NCBI GenBank assembly: GCA_010671905.1
Contig: JAAHII010000001.1
Span: 1,550,001 to 1,614,000 of the forward strand
DNA length: 64,000 nt
Direction of reading: 5' to 3'
Source of the DNA: Leptolyngbya sp. SIOISBB
GTDB taxonomy: Bacteria > Cyanobacteriota > Cyanobacteriia > Phormidesmidales > Phormidesmidaceae
A program made the translations under genes and the position numbers. Each line of letters starts with the position of its first letter. The first letter of the stretch is position 1. The notes beneath the pieces were generated by a model, which was given only the letters and a program-made list of their open reading frames with translations, made no database searches and had not been told where the DNA came from. Shown piece by piece: positions 1 to 7,442 of this stretch.

Positions 1-1
1 T

Positions 2-688
2 CAAGATGCTGAGAATCTGGTTCTAGAAGCCGACGTCGGTCCAGGCACCGAAGCCGAGACGGCCCTGTTGTTGCTGGATAAAGCCCTGCCCGAACCTGGC
101 GAATCGTTGGCAGAGGTCCTGAGCCCCGAAACCTATGCTCTGGCAGCGCAAGCCACCGAAGAATTCGGTCTTGTCATTCAAACCTTTGAGCAGTTTGAAC
201 CCTGGTTTCTCGCGATTTCGCTGACCTCCTTGCAACTCATCTCCCTGGGGTTTACCCCCGAGTACGGCGTTGACCAATACTTTTATCGGCAAGCTGAGGC
301 AAACGCAACGCCCATTTTGTTCTTAGAAACAGTTGAGCAGCAGTTCGATTTGTTTGAGCAACTTTCGATTGAGGAGCAGCGCCTGTTTACCGAGCAAACT
401 CTAGCAGAAATGGATCTCTTTGAAGATTCCTTTAACGATATTGTGACCGCTTGGGATACTGGAGACAGCGATCGCATGGCCGAGATTCTGTTGACGGGAT
501 TTGCCGATTATCCAGAAATGCAGGCGATTTTCCTCAGCGATCGCAACCAGGATTGGGTCGATCAAATCTTGCCCTGGCTCGGTTCCGATGAAGATTACCT
601 GGTCGTGGTTGGAGCATTGCATTTGGTTGGCCCGGACAACGTGCTAGAGCTACTAGCGGCAGAGGGCTACGAAGCCGAGCAACTTTAG
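2..688 (+). CDS. TraB/GumN family protein, C-terminal part (5' end outside window)
   Basis: The reading frame is open from base 2, so the gene starts before the window; 228 residues are visible. The C-terminus reads VVVGALHLVGPDNVLELL, the typical closing motif of the TraB/GumN family (PF01963), where a conserved G-x-x-H-x-x-G sits near the end. The upstream part is rich in Glu, Leu and Phe, as in this family. GumN/TraB proteins are usually secreted or membrane-attached and resemble metalloproteases of the EreA/Tiki fold; the substrate here is unknown. An in-frame ATG at 68 is probably internal, because the residues before it continue the family-like sequence. Confidence 0.8.
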   Translation, partial: QDAENLVLEADVGPGTEAETALLLLDKALPEPGESLAEVLSPETYALAAQATEEFGLVIQTFEQFEPWFLAISLTSLQLISLGFTPEYGVDQYFYRQAEANATPILFLETVEQQFDLFEQLSIEEQRLFTEQTLAEMDLFEDSFNDIVTAWDTGDSDRMAEILLTGFADYPEMQAIFLSDRNQDWVDQILPWLGSDEDYLVVVGALHLVGPDNVLELLAAEGYEAEQL

Positions 689-713
689 AAGCGGTTAAAC
701 CGCCGTTTTGCCG

Positions 714-740
714 TCAACAAAAAGCCCGCATGATGCGGGC
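714..740 (-). terminator. Rho-independent terminator of the cysteine-rich gene
   Basis: A perfect 8-bp inverted repeat (GCCCGCAT / ATGCGGGC, 724-740) is followed on the minus strand by TTTTTGTTG. This is an intrinsic terminator for the minus-strand gene ending at 777. On the plus strand no T-run follows, so it acts mainly leftwards. Confidence 0.75.
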
Positions 741-776
741 AGCGAAAATAACCAAGACAATTAGATGACAGCCAGT

Positions 777-1016
777 TTATGCCATCAGCGGCACAAACTG
801 CTCACACGCCATCACCGGAGACTCCAGTGAGCCATTCAGGGCGCAATTTGCTTGGTTACAGAAATAGCAGTTAGCTTGACGATAACTATTGCAGCGCTGA
901 ACCGGATAATTCGCCGCTCCCGCCATCGGACAATCACGCGTCAAACAAGCTGTGCAGTTTGCCAGACCAGTAATATCTTTCAGGGCTGACACGTTTTCTA
1001 ATGTTGCTTGAGCCAT
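777..1016 (-). CDS. Small cysteine-rich protein with duplicated CX2CX4CX12C module
   Basis: This 79-residue protein has eight cysteines at positions 21, 24, 29, 42 and 50, 53, 58, 71. The two groups of four have identical spacing (CX2CX4CX12C), and both modules start with Ala-Asn-Cys, so the protein is an internal tandem duplication of about 29 residues. Two four-cysteine sites suggest two bound metals or Fe-S clusters, but no family was recognised and the spacing does not match classical 2[4Fe-4S] ferredoxin. There is no signal peptide, so it is probably cytosolic. The ATG is preceded at 8-nt spacing by AAGGAG, a strong ribosome-binding site, and a terminator lies just downstream, so this is a single-gene transcription unit. 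Confidence 0.8.
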   Translation of the reverse strand: MAQATLENVSALKDITGLANCTACLTRDCPMAGAANYPVQRCNSYRQANCYFCNQANCALNGSLESPVMACEQFVPLMA

Positions 1017-1234
1017 TATGCAATCTCCTTACGCAAGGTAACTATTTAGTCCACTGCGCTACATTTATGCGCCAATTCAGTTACCTCCTATACAGTAAGA
1101 CGATTAAGGCGGGGGTGAAAATCTGCTTTTTTCAGTAAAATCGAAACTCGTTTGCAACTAGTGATCGCTAAAAAATACTGAATCAAATCATTCACGAACT
1201 TTGAGCACATCATCATTTTTTTAGAAAGTGAATT

Positions 1235-1253
1235 ATTGGCAGTAATTGCCAAT
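1235..1253. terminator. Possible weak terminator hairpin
   Basis: Inverted repeat ATTGGCA / TGCCAAT with a 5-base loop, 22 bases beyond the stop codon of the minus-strand PH-domain gene. There is no clean T-run directly after it, so termination is only a suggestion. Confidence 0.35.
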
Positions 1254-1274
1254 TAGTTGTTGTAAATCGTTACT

Positions 1275-1673
1275 TTATGTGGCCACCGCTAGTGTGCTGA
1301 TAAAGGCATCCTGATCTTTAGGCGACACCAGAATGCTTTTACTCTGGCCATATTTAATCTCTAACCGATTGAGAGATAATGCTGGGGCAGAGAGCAGCGA
1401 TCGCGATCGCTGAACATTGTGAATTTCACTGCGGGGAATGAACCACCGAAATGGCCCAGATCGCACCTCTAAAACATCAGGCCGAATCGTGTAGTTTGTC
1501 GTCAACATTAGCCAAATGGGCAAACCTACAGCCAACACAGCCGCCACCGTAACGATCAGCATGCCCACAGTAGATCCGGCTTTGAGCACCTCAAACATCG
1601 CTATTCCCAAGACTATCGCGGAGATTACAATTACTCCGTAGTACCAGCCGTCGATCGCCGATTTAAAGCACAT
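1275..1673 (-). CDS. PH domain-containing membrane protein (bPH_4-like)
   Basis: A 132-residue protein. Residues about 10-57 form two hydrophobic membrane segments. The rest (TTNYTIRPDVLEVRSGPFRW, then IPRSEIHNVQ) matches the bacterial PH-like domain family PF06713 (bPH_4), including the segment around ILVSPKDQDAFI that ends the domain. The domain should face the cytoplasm at the membrane; its role is unknown in most bacteria. The gene is monocistronic, with ATG start at 1673, and lies between the cysteine-rich gene and ilvE on the same strand. Confidence 0.75.
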   Translation of the reverse strand: MCFKSAIDGWYYGVIVISAIVLGIAMFEVLKAGSTVGMLIVTVAAVLAVGLPIWLMLTTNYTIRPDVLEVRSGPFRWFIPRSEIHNVQRSRSLLSAPALSLNRLEIKYGQSKSILVSPKDQDAFISTLAVAT

Positions 1674-1952
1674 CTTAAATTAACGCCTCGCTATCTTCTT
1701 TCCTGAGAGCCTCTACACATTAGCTGTAACAGTTGATGAAAACGTTAATGCTGATTCCTCCGCCGCACGTTGCGCGAATGTGCTGGGGTGCAATGTTAAT
1801 GCGATCTTAACTGAATTTTAATGAGCCGAAATGACCGACGATTGTGATCGCCACAACGCCTCACATTTATCAGGAAAACGCTTCCAGCAACGTGTTGTTG
1901 ACAATCCTTATCTGTCGCTCTCTGCAGCCTCAGGCTCCACCACACCAGGCAC

Positions 1953-2870
1953 CTATGCCTCCAAAGAAATCACATCAACCCAGTCACGATATTGGGGTTC
2001 GCGGTTTTCGACGATCGCTTTCAGCAATGTCTGTAATTTTTCAGTGATGGGGCGATCGCTAGGCAATGTATAGTTCTCAATCTGCTTGACGGGCGTAATC
2101 CGAGCCGCTGTGCCACAGAGAAAGACTTCGTCAGCAATGAGTAATTCGGTGCGATCGACAGAGCGCTCAATGACCGGAATGTCTAAGTCACGAGCCACCT
2201 GAATCACACTGCTGCGGGTAATGCCTTCCAAAATGTCTTGATCAACGCCCGGGGTAATGAGTTGTCCATCACGGATTAAAAAGATGTTCATCCCGGAGGC
2301 TTCACTGACTTTCCCTTGGGAATTCAGCATGATGGCTTCGTCAAAGCCCGATTTTTTGGCTTCGGTTTTCGCTAGAGAAGAATTGATATAGCAACCGGTA
2401 ATTTTGCCCCGCAGGGGCAGGTTAAGGTCAGAAGGGCGCTGCCAAGAACTAATACGACAGGTAATGCCGTCAGGCGACAGATAATCTCCGAGTGGGAGGC
2501 CATACACTGCAAAATCATGCTCAACATCATGCACGCGAGGCGCAATACCTAAATCGGATGTGTAGACCAAAGGCCGGATGTAGAACGGTTCTGCAGGCTG
2601 ATTCTTTTTGACAAAGTCGATAATGACTGACTTGATGTGCCCCGCATCTAGGTCATATTGCAAGAAGCGGGCACTGTGACTCAGACGCTGACAGTGTCGT
2701 TCGAGTCGAAAGAGAAGAATCTGCTGCGGATTGGCGGGATCAGGCAATCCTCGCAAGCCCCCAAAGGCGCCGGTGCCGTAGTGTAGCCCATGGGTGGCAA
2801 TGGAAATAGTCGCTTCGGCGAATGGGCAAAATTTCTCTTGAAAGTAAGCAATGGGCAGGAACTGTGGCAT
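1953..2870 (-). CDS. ilvE: Branched-chain amino acid aminotransferase
   Basis: A 305-residue class IV PLP-dependent aminotransferase. It catalyses the last step of Leu, Ile and Val synthesis, transferring the amino group between glutamate and branched-chain 2-oxo acids. Visible family features are the N-terminal GLHYGTGAFGGLRG stretch, the candidate PLP lysine in GCYINSSLAKTEA, the conserved glutamate in GKVSEASGMNIFL, and the ITRSSVIQVARD and FLCGTAARITPV segments that close the active site. Length is normal for the cyanobacterial enzyme. The start MPQFLPIAYFQ at 2870 is a plain ATG. No operon partner is evident. Confidence 0.92.
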   Translation of the reverse strand: MPQFLPIAYFQEKFCPFAEATISIATHGLHYGTGAFGGLRGLPDPANPQQILLFRLERHCQRLSHSARFLQYDLDAGHIKSVIIDFVKKNQPAEPFYIRPLVYTSDLGIAPRVHDVEHDFAVYGLPLGDYLSPDGITCRISSWQRPSDLNLPLRGKITGCYINSSLAKTEAKKSGFDEAIMLNSQGKVSEASGMNIFLIRDGQLITPGVDQDILEGITRSSVIQVARDLDIPVIERSVDRTELLIADEVFLCGTAARITPVKQIENYTLPSDRPITEKLQTLLKAIVENREPQYRDWVDVISLEA

Positions 2871-3396
2871 CGGTCATTCCTAAATCTGTCAGTGGGTGAA
2901 TGTATTGTCGTAAAAAATCTGAATTTAGGGAACGCGGATGTTTGTAATCCGTAAAATACTCGCTTTGTCCTCAGATGACACAGCGGCCCATCTTTGCAAT
3001 TGCTCGATCTTGCCCTAAATCGCATCCAGGCTTGAACCCTGCGCCAGCGTGTTTTTGTAAATAGTTGCTATCGGCTGACATCGGCGCCAAGCGCCAAGCC
3101 GATCTGCGTGATGATCGAAATAAACGATACAACCTTTTTGTAACCTCGACTGCTGGCCCATGCTGCGGGGCTCTAGGTGGAAGTTCCTTTATGTCTGTAA
3201 AGCCTTTATAGAATCAGCGATTGATTCAATATCCTGTGAATTGCGATACTCAGCCATTTCACTTAGTCAAAAGACCAATTAAAGTTGCTTTAGCTACAGG
3301 GATGCGTTGATTACGGTTGTCGTTAGTGATGATTACAAGCATCAACCTTTGATCTGCCACAAAACAACCAGCACACGCAAACTCAAGATTAAAACT
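2871..3396. other. Intergenic region between ilvE and the PEP-CTERM gene
   Basis: 526 bases between divergent genes, so it must hold both promoters. I see an imperfect hairpin at 3081-3102 (TCGGC...GCCGA enclosing GGCGC-CAA-GCGCC). No coding potential or tRNA is apparent. Confidence 0.5.
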
Positions 3397-4167
3397 ATGA
3401 CTGCACACGCAATTATCCGCTCACTCAAAAAAGTTAGCTGCATTACACCGATTTTGGCTGCGTCTGCCATTGGTCTAGGCGCGATCGCCCCTGAAGCCCA
3501 AGCCACTTCTCTTGTTCCTCAGCAAGAAGGTGAAGTGAATGTTGGGTTAGGTACTTGCCTCGGTAGCGGTTGCTCTTATCTGACTCTAGATTCCATTATC
3601 CAGTCTGTGGAGAGCTTAGAGGACAGCTCTACAGGTACTAAGAGTCGCTTGTTCGTCGATCAAGCGGGTACTGACAACACTTATGGTGGTATCCAATTCC
3701 TTTCCACAGATATCGGGACCTCAGATGGTTCTGGAGACTTCTGGTTCCGTCCTGTCGCGATGGATCAGCATGGCACGACTCCTCTCGTGGAAAATGGACA
3801 GCTTGAAGTGGGGACCTTCGAATTCACCTTTAGTCAGGTGCTCGGCGACTTGACAGTGAACTGGTTTGATACTGAACGAAGTGGTGGTACTAGCTACACA
3901 GCCTTTGATGCCCAAGGTGACACGATTGCTACAGGCACGATTGCCGCAGGCTCCAATGGCAATGTCCAAGAGACCACACTCACCAACGTTAAATCGATCA
4001 TTCTTAACCTTGGTGAGCGAAAAGGACGTACTGGCGACGGCGTTAACTTCCAACTCGATTCCACGGTAGCCGTACCAGAACCTGGTCTGATGATGGGGCT
4101 AGGCGCATTTGCCTTAGCTGGTGGATTCGGACTTCGTAAGCGTCAAGGCGATCGCCCGACCGCTTAA
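3397..4167 (+). CDS. PEP-CTERM sorting domain-containing exported protein
   Basis: The start chosen is ATG 3397, because it opens a clear signal peptide (basic start, hydrophobic core, AQA cleavage-like end); an in-frame TTG at 3307 would put 30 polar residues in front. The 256-residue product ends in VPEP, a transmembrane helix and RKRQ, which is the PEP-CTERM tripartite signal recognised by the exosortase/archaeosortase system; the exosortase is not in this window. The central domain has many Gly, Thr and Asp residues and fits an extracellular beta-sandwich, and the two closely spaced cysteines (GTCLGSGC) may form a disulfide. Likely a surface or matrix protein; ligand unknown. Confidence 0.85.
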   Translation: MTAHAIIRSLKKVSCITPILAASAIGLGAIAPEAQATSLVPQQEGEVNVGLGTCLGSGCSYLTLDSIIQSVESLEDSSTGTKSRLFVDQAGTDNTYGGIQFLSTDIGTSDGSGDFWFRPVAMDQHGTTPLVENGQLEVGTFEFTFSQVLGDLTVNWFDTERSGGTSYTAFDAQGDTIATGTIAAGSNGNVQETTLTNVKSIILNLGERKGRTGDGVNFQLDSTVAVPEPGLMMGLGAFALAGGFGLRKRQGDRPTA

Positions 4168-4226
4168 CTGAACTACGTAACTACGGCAACCAACAAAGTT
4201 GCACGCTCGCATAGCCATTAATTATC

Positions 4227-4268
4227 AAAGGCTGTCGTTTCGCTTGAAGTGAGACGGCAGCTTTTTGT
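4227..4268 (+). terminator. Rho-independent terminator of the PEP-CTERM gene
   Basis: GCTGTCGTTTCGC and GTGAGACGGCAGC form a long stem allowing G-U pairs, with a short loop, followed by TTTTTGTGG. It lies about 60 bases after the stop codon at 4167. Confidence 0.7.
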
Positions 4269-4496
4269 GGCGTAATCGTGATGTGCTCAAGCGATTCGTA
4301 AAGCCTGTGGCTTGAGCATAGGCAGACAATGAAAACGCGATCCGGCAGCCATTCAGAAAGTGTGTACAAAAGAGCTACTTAGATAGCCTCAAGGCGACAG
4401 CGACATCCGAAGTCAATGGGTGTGCCATCAATGGACTTGGAAAAAACTCGCCAAGATCGCACTGGAGTTATTCATCAGACAACTCTCGCAAAGCAT

Positions 4497-5069
4497 TTAG
4501 GTCACACTGGCAACCGGCGGCTGGGGGGCGGCGGCTTGGGGCCACGGGCCGGGTGATGTGGCAGGCAAATCGACTGTAGTCTCTTCTGTTTTGTAGCGAC
4601 TGAAACCCCGTGCCTCGTAGTTTTTGTAAGCGTGTTGACTGTCTAGCGAGCAGGTATGTAGCCATACGCGTTCTGCTCCGATCGCCCAAGCTCGCTCAAT
4701 GCCACAGGTCAATAAGTGGCCACCCACTCCTTGACCAATGAACTGCGGCAGGAGGCCAAAGTACTCAATTTTGACGCTCCGATCGGGCTGGGAAATGAGT
4801 TCGCAATAGCCTGCGGGAGTCCCTGACAGATAAGCTACCCAGGTTTCGAGTTCAGGGCGATTGAGGTGGGCAAGCCACTGATCATACGTCCAAGGGAGGC
4901 GATCGCACCAGTTCCAGTGTCCCCCCACGCTGGTGTACAAAAAGCGGCTGAATTCCGGACTGGGAATTGCCGCCTGCTGCACTGTGAGGTTGGGTAACTC
5001 AGCTCGTTTAGGACGCAAATCACTAGGCGACAGCATCTCTAGGTACCAGGTAGTGAGCGGAGTTTTCAT
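4497..5069 (-). CDS. GNAT family N-acetyltransferase
   Basis: A 190-residue acetyltransferase of the GCN5-related fold. The acetyl-CoA binding motif A is visible as FIGQGVGGHLL (Q-x-x-G-x-G/A type), preceded by a beta strand (KIEYFGLLPQ) and followed by the motif B helix and VWLHTC and NYEARGF segments. The acceptor substrate cannot be told. ATG at 5069 is preferred over GTG at 5084 because it gives a family-like start. The C-terminal 20 residues are rich in Pro and Ala and lie outside the domain. The gene is 32 bases downstream of a small hypothetical gene on the same strand, perhaps co-transcribed. Confidence 0.85.
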   Translation of the reverse strand: MKTPLTTWYLEMLSPSDLRPKRAELPNLTVQQAAIPSPEFSRFLYTSVGGHWNWCDRLPWTYDQWLAHLNRPELETWVAYLSGTPAGYCELISQPDRSVKIEYFGLLPQFIGQGVGGHLLTCGIERAWAIGAERVWLHTCSLDSQHAYKNYEARGFSRYKTEETTVDLPATSPGPWPQAAAPQPPVASVT

Positions 5070-5101
5070 GGCGGGCGATCGCACTCTTACGGGTTTTAGC
5101 G

Positions 5102-5383
5102 CTATTGATAATATCGCTCATCTAGCCAGACTCGCACTTCCTGCTCTGAGTCAAAGCGGTAATGGGAACGTTCGACTGGGTCATACACCTCATAGTAGAG
5201 GCGCCCTTCATCGTCTTGCCTCGTGGTAATTCGCGGATCTTGAGATCCGGCAAAGTAGTTCACTAATGTTTGCCCCCACCGTTGCCAGCGCGATTGCGAC
5301 TCCGGCACAGCCGCTGGGCGACTGTCTTGCATCGGCTCTAAGTAGAGCAGTTCTAAACGGGCATAAAGATTGTTAGATGGCAC
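5102..5383 (-). CDS. Conserved hypothetical small protein
   Basis: A 93-residue soluble protein with no recognised domain. It is rich in Arg, Tyr, Asp and Glu, and its C-terminal half (YYEVYDPVERSHYRFDSE) has the look of a small beta-rich domain found in cyanobacterial hypothetical proteins. The start is fixed by a Shine-Dalgarno GGAGGA at 5390-5395, which lies 6 bases upstream of GTG 5383; the TTG at 5398 lies upstream of that site and is less likely. It probably shares a transcript with the acetyltransferase downstream. Confidence 0.65.
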   Translation of the reverse strand: MPSNNLYARLELLYLEPMQDSRPAAVPESQSRWQRWGQTLVNYFAGSQDPRITTRQDDEGRLYYEVYDPVERSHYRFDSEQEVRVWLDERYYQ

Positions 5384-5492
5384 GAGTCTGTCCTCCAAAT
5401 GTCAAGGTCAGCTCAAATCGATTCGGCATGAATTAAGTCTCCTTGATTTACCTCTAGCCGAACAGAGGCAATTGAGGTAGATTGTTCCGGTG

Positions 5493-5540
5493 ACAGTTCG
5501 TGTTTCTCGAACTGTTCTGGTCAAAAGGTTGATGAACTGT
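5493..5540 (+). promoter_or_regulatory. Candidate operator cluster for the MocR-type regulator
   Basis: The motif GAACTGT or its complement occurs three times: an inverted pair ACAGTTCG (5493-5500) and CGAACTGT (5508-5515) with a 7-base spacer, and a direct copy at 5534-5540. GntR/MocR regulators commonly bind repeated or inverted half-sites in their own upstream region. The location 95-145 bases before the regulator start supports autoregulation, but this is inference. Confidence 0.45.
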
Positions 5541-5550
5541 TTGGTATCCA

Positions 5551-5576
5551 TTGATTAAGGCCATACGCCTAATCAA
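5551..5576. promoter_or_regulatory. Inverted repeat upstream of the MocR gene
   Basis: TTGATTAAGGC and GCCTAATCAA are complementary apart from one bulged A, with a 5-base loop (CATAC). No T-run follows on either strand, so an operator or mRNA structure is more likely than a terminator. Confidence 0.4.
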
Positions 5577-5637
5577 GACCGTCAATGGCTAAACGCATGA
5601 AAAATTGGCCGTTGTCCATTCAATCTGAGGTGACGTG

Positions 5638-7134
5638 ATGAAACTCTCGCCGATCGCACTAGAACCGCATCAGGTGTTGTATGAGCAGGTGGCCGAGCGA
5701 CTGCAAACCCTCATTATGGAAGGCACGCTGAAAGCGGGCGATCGCTTGCCCTCGGTACGCAAGCTGCGGCAACAGCTCTCCATCAGTACCTCAACAGTGT
5801 TGGAAGCCTATCGCCTGCTAGAAGATCGGGGCCTAATCACGGCCCGTCCTCAATCCGGCTATTACGTTAAGCCAACGGCCCTCGACCTGTTGCCTGAGCC
5901 TTCACCGACAGTGCCCCCTTCCCAGGCGCATGAAATCGATATTACGCTCGCATTTCAGTTAATGATTACGCTGCAAGATTCCTCCATGGTGCAATTGGGG
6001 GCGGCATTGCCAGCAATGGAGCACTTACCTCTGAGTCAGCTCAATCGGCTGATGGGTAAAGCCTTACGGGACAATCCGACCCTGATGCATGTTTATGGCA
6101 ATCCGGTTGGCTGTGAAGAATTGCGAGACGAACTTGCCAAGCGCATGATCAATGCGAGCTGTTCAATTCCCCCTGATCAACTCGTCGTGACCAATGGTGC
6201 AGTCGAGGCGATTTATCTATGTTTGCAAGCAGTAACCCAACCCGGTGACACCGTCGCGGTGGAGTCGCCTACCTATTTCACCATGTTGGAAGCGCTCAAA
6301 AACCTACACCTCAAGGTATTGACCTTGCCGACCCACCCGCGAGAGGGCATTAGCTTGCCCCATTTAGAAACAGCTTTACAGCAAGAGGATATTAAAGCGG
6401 TGTTGTTAGTGTCGAACTTCAGCAATCCAGTGGGATGCTGCATGCAAGACGATCGCAAAAAACAGTTGATAGAGCTGCTGAATCAATATGAGGTGCCGCT
6501 AATTGAAGACGACGTGTACGGTGAGTTGTACTTTGGGCGCGCTCGTCCCAAGGCCATTAAAGCATTCGATACCGAAAATCGCGTGCTTTACTGTTCTTCT
6601 TTGAGCAAAACCCTATCGCCCGGTTTACGTCTAGGATGGTGTGCCGGAGGTCGGTATCATGCGGCTGTGACCAAGATGAAGGCAGTGGTGAATTTGGGAA
6701 CCGCGATCGCCCCACAAATGACGGCAGCCGCCTTCTTGAAAAATGGGGGCTTTGACCGTCACTTACGGCAACTACGTCGGAGCTATCAGCAACAAATGGG
6801 GCAGATGCAGCAGGCGATCGCCGATTATTTCCCCGCAGAAACTCGGGTCACGCGCCCAACTGGGGGGCACGTGCTCTGGGTCGAAATGCCAAAAGGCTTT
6901 AGCGCGATCGCCCTGTATGAAGCCGCGATCGCTCAACAGATCAGTATTGCCCCCGGCATCATCTTTTCGGCTTCTGGGCGCTGCTATCAAAATTGTTTTC
7001 GTCTAAACACGGCGATTCCTTGGTCTGCCACCCTCAACATGGCCATGCAAACGTTAGGTTACCTGGCCAAGAAGCAACTAGCAGAACAACTTCTGAGCAG
7101 TGAACAGCCCGCCAGTTTCGACCGCTCACCATAA
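5638..7134 (+). CDS. MocR/PdxR-like GntR regulator with aminotransferase domain
   Basis: A 498-residue fusion. Residues about 10-75 are a GntR-type winged helix (LYEQVAERLQTLIMEG, then GDRLPSVRKLRQQL and the recognition helix STSTVLEAYRLLEDRG). Residues about 110-480 are a fold-type I PLP aminotransferase with TNGAVEAIYLCLQ, the aspartate motif EDDVYGEL and the PLP lysine in CSSLSKTLSPGLRLGW. Such proteins act as PLP- or amino acid-sensing regulators or as 2-aminoadipate/aromatic aminotransferases; sequence alone does not decide between the two. ATG 5638 is chosen over the adjacent GTG 5635 because GAGGTGA precedes it. The upstream repeats at 5493-5576 fit autoregulation. Confidence 0.88.
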   Translation: MKLSPIALEPHQVLYEQVAERLQTLIMEGTLKAGDRLPSVRKLRQQLSISTSTVLEAYRLLEDRGLITARPQSGYYVKPTALDLLPEPSPTVPPSQAHEIDITLAFQLMITLQDSSMVQLGAALPAMEHLPLSQLNRLMGKALRDNPTLMHVYGNPVGCEELRDELAKRMINASCSIPPDQLVVTNGAVEAIYLCLQAVTQPGDTVAVESPTYFTMLEALKNLHLKVLTLPTHPREGISLPHLETALQQEDIKAVLLVSNFSNPVGCCMQDDRKKQLIELLNQYEVPLIEDDVYGELYFGRARPKAIKAFDTENRVLYCSSLSKTLSPGLRLGWCAGGRYHAAVTKMKAVVNLGTAIAPQMTAAAFLKNGGFDRHLRQLRRSYQQQMGQMQQAIADYFPAETRVTRPTGGHVLWVEMPKGFSAIALYEAAIAQQISIAPGIIFSASGRCYQNCFRLNTAIPWSATLNMAMQTLGYLAKKQLAEQLLSSEQPASFDRSP

Positions 7135-7442
7135 ACATCACGATTCACCCTCCGATCGCAATGGCCCCAATCGCTGACTTTTTAAAGCCTTCAAGACTCG
7201 ACAAGACTGGGTAAATGACGAACCGAGAAATCAGATCCGGAGCCTGCAAGTCTCTGGCAAATGGAACTTTGAGGGTTCCTAAAGCTTTTGACAACGGACT
7301 GGCTTCGTTGCCAGTATCCTTATCTTCCGAACATTTCCAGACATGTGTTAGACCGATTATCTAAACCGCAACTACCGATGCGGGCTCCCTTACCCCCAGC
7401 TATCACATCCAGATCTATAGCCCGTCTTAAGGCGCACTGATA
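7135..7442. other. Intergenic region between convergent genes
   Basis: 308 bases between the ends of two convergent genes. No good terminator hairpin with a T-run, RNA gene or ORF is seen. Confidence 0.4.

Noticed and set aside
1831-2073. Plus-strand ORFs at the end of ilvE
   Set aside because: They overlap the ilvE C-terminus and lack a ribosome-binding site and any family match.
3030-3110. tRNA-like T-arm (GGTTCAAGCC on the minus strand)
   Set aside because: The stem is only four pairs and no acceptor, anticodon or D arm can be placed around it.
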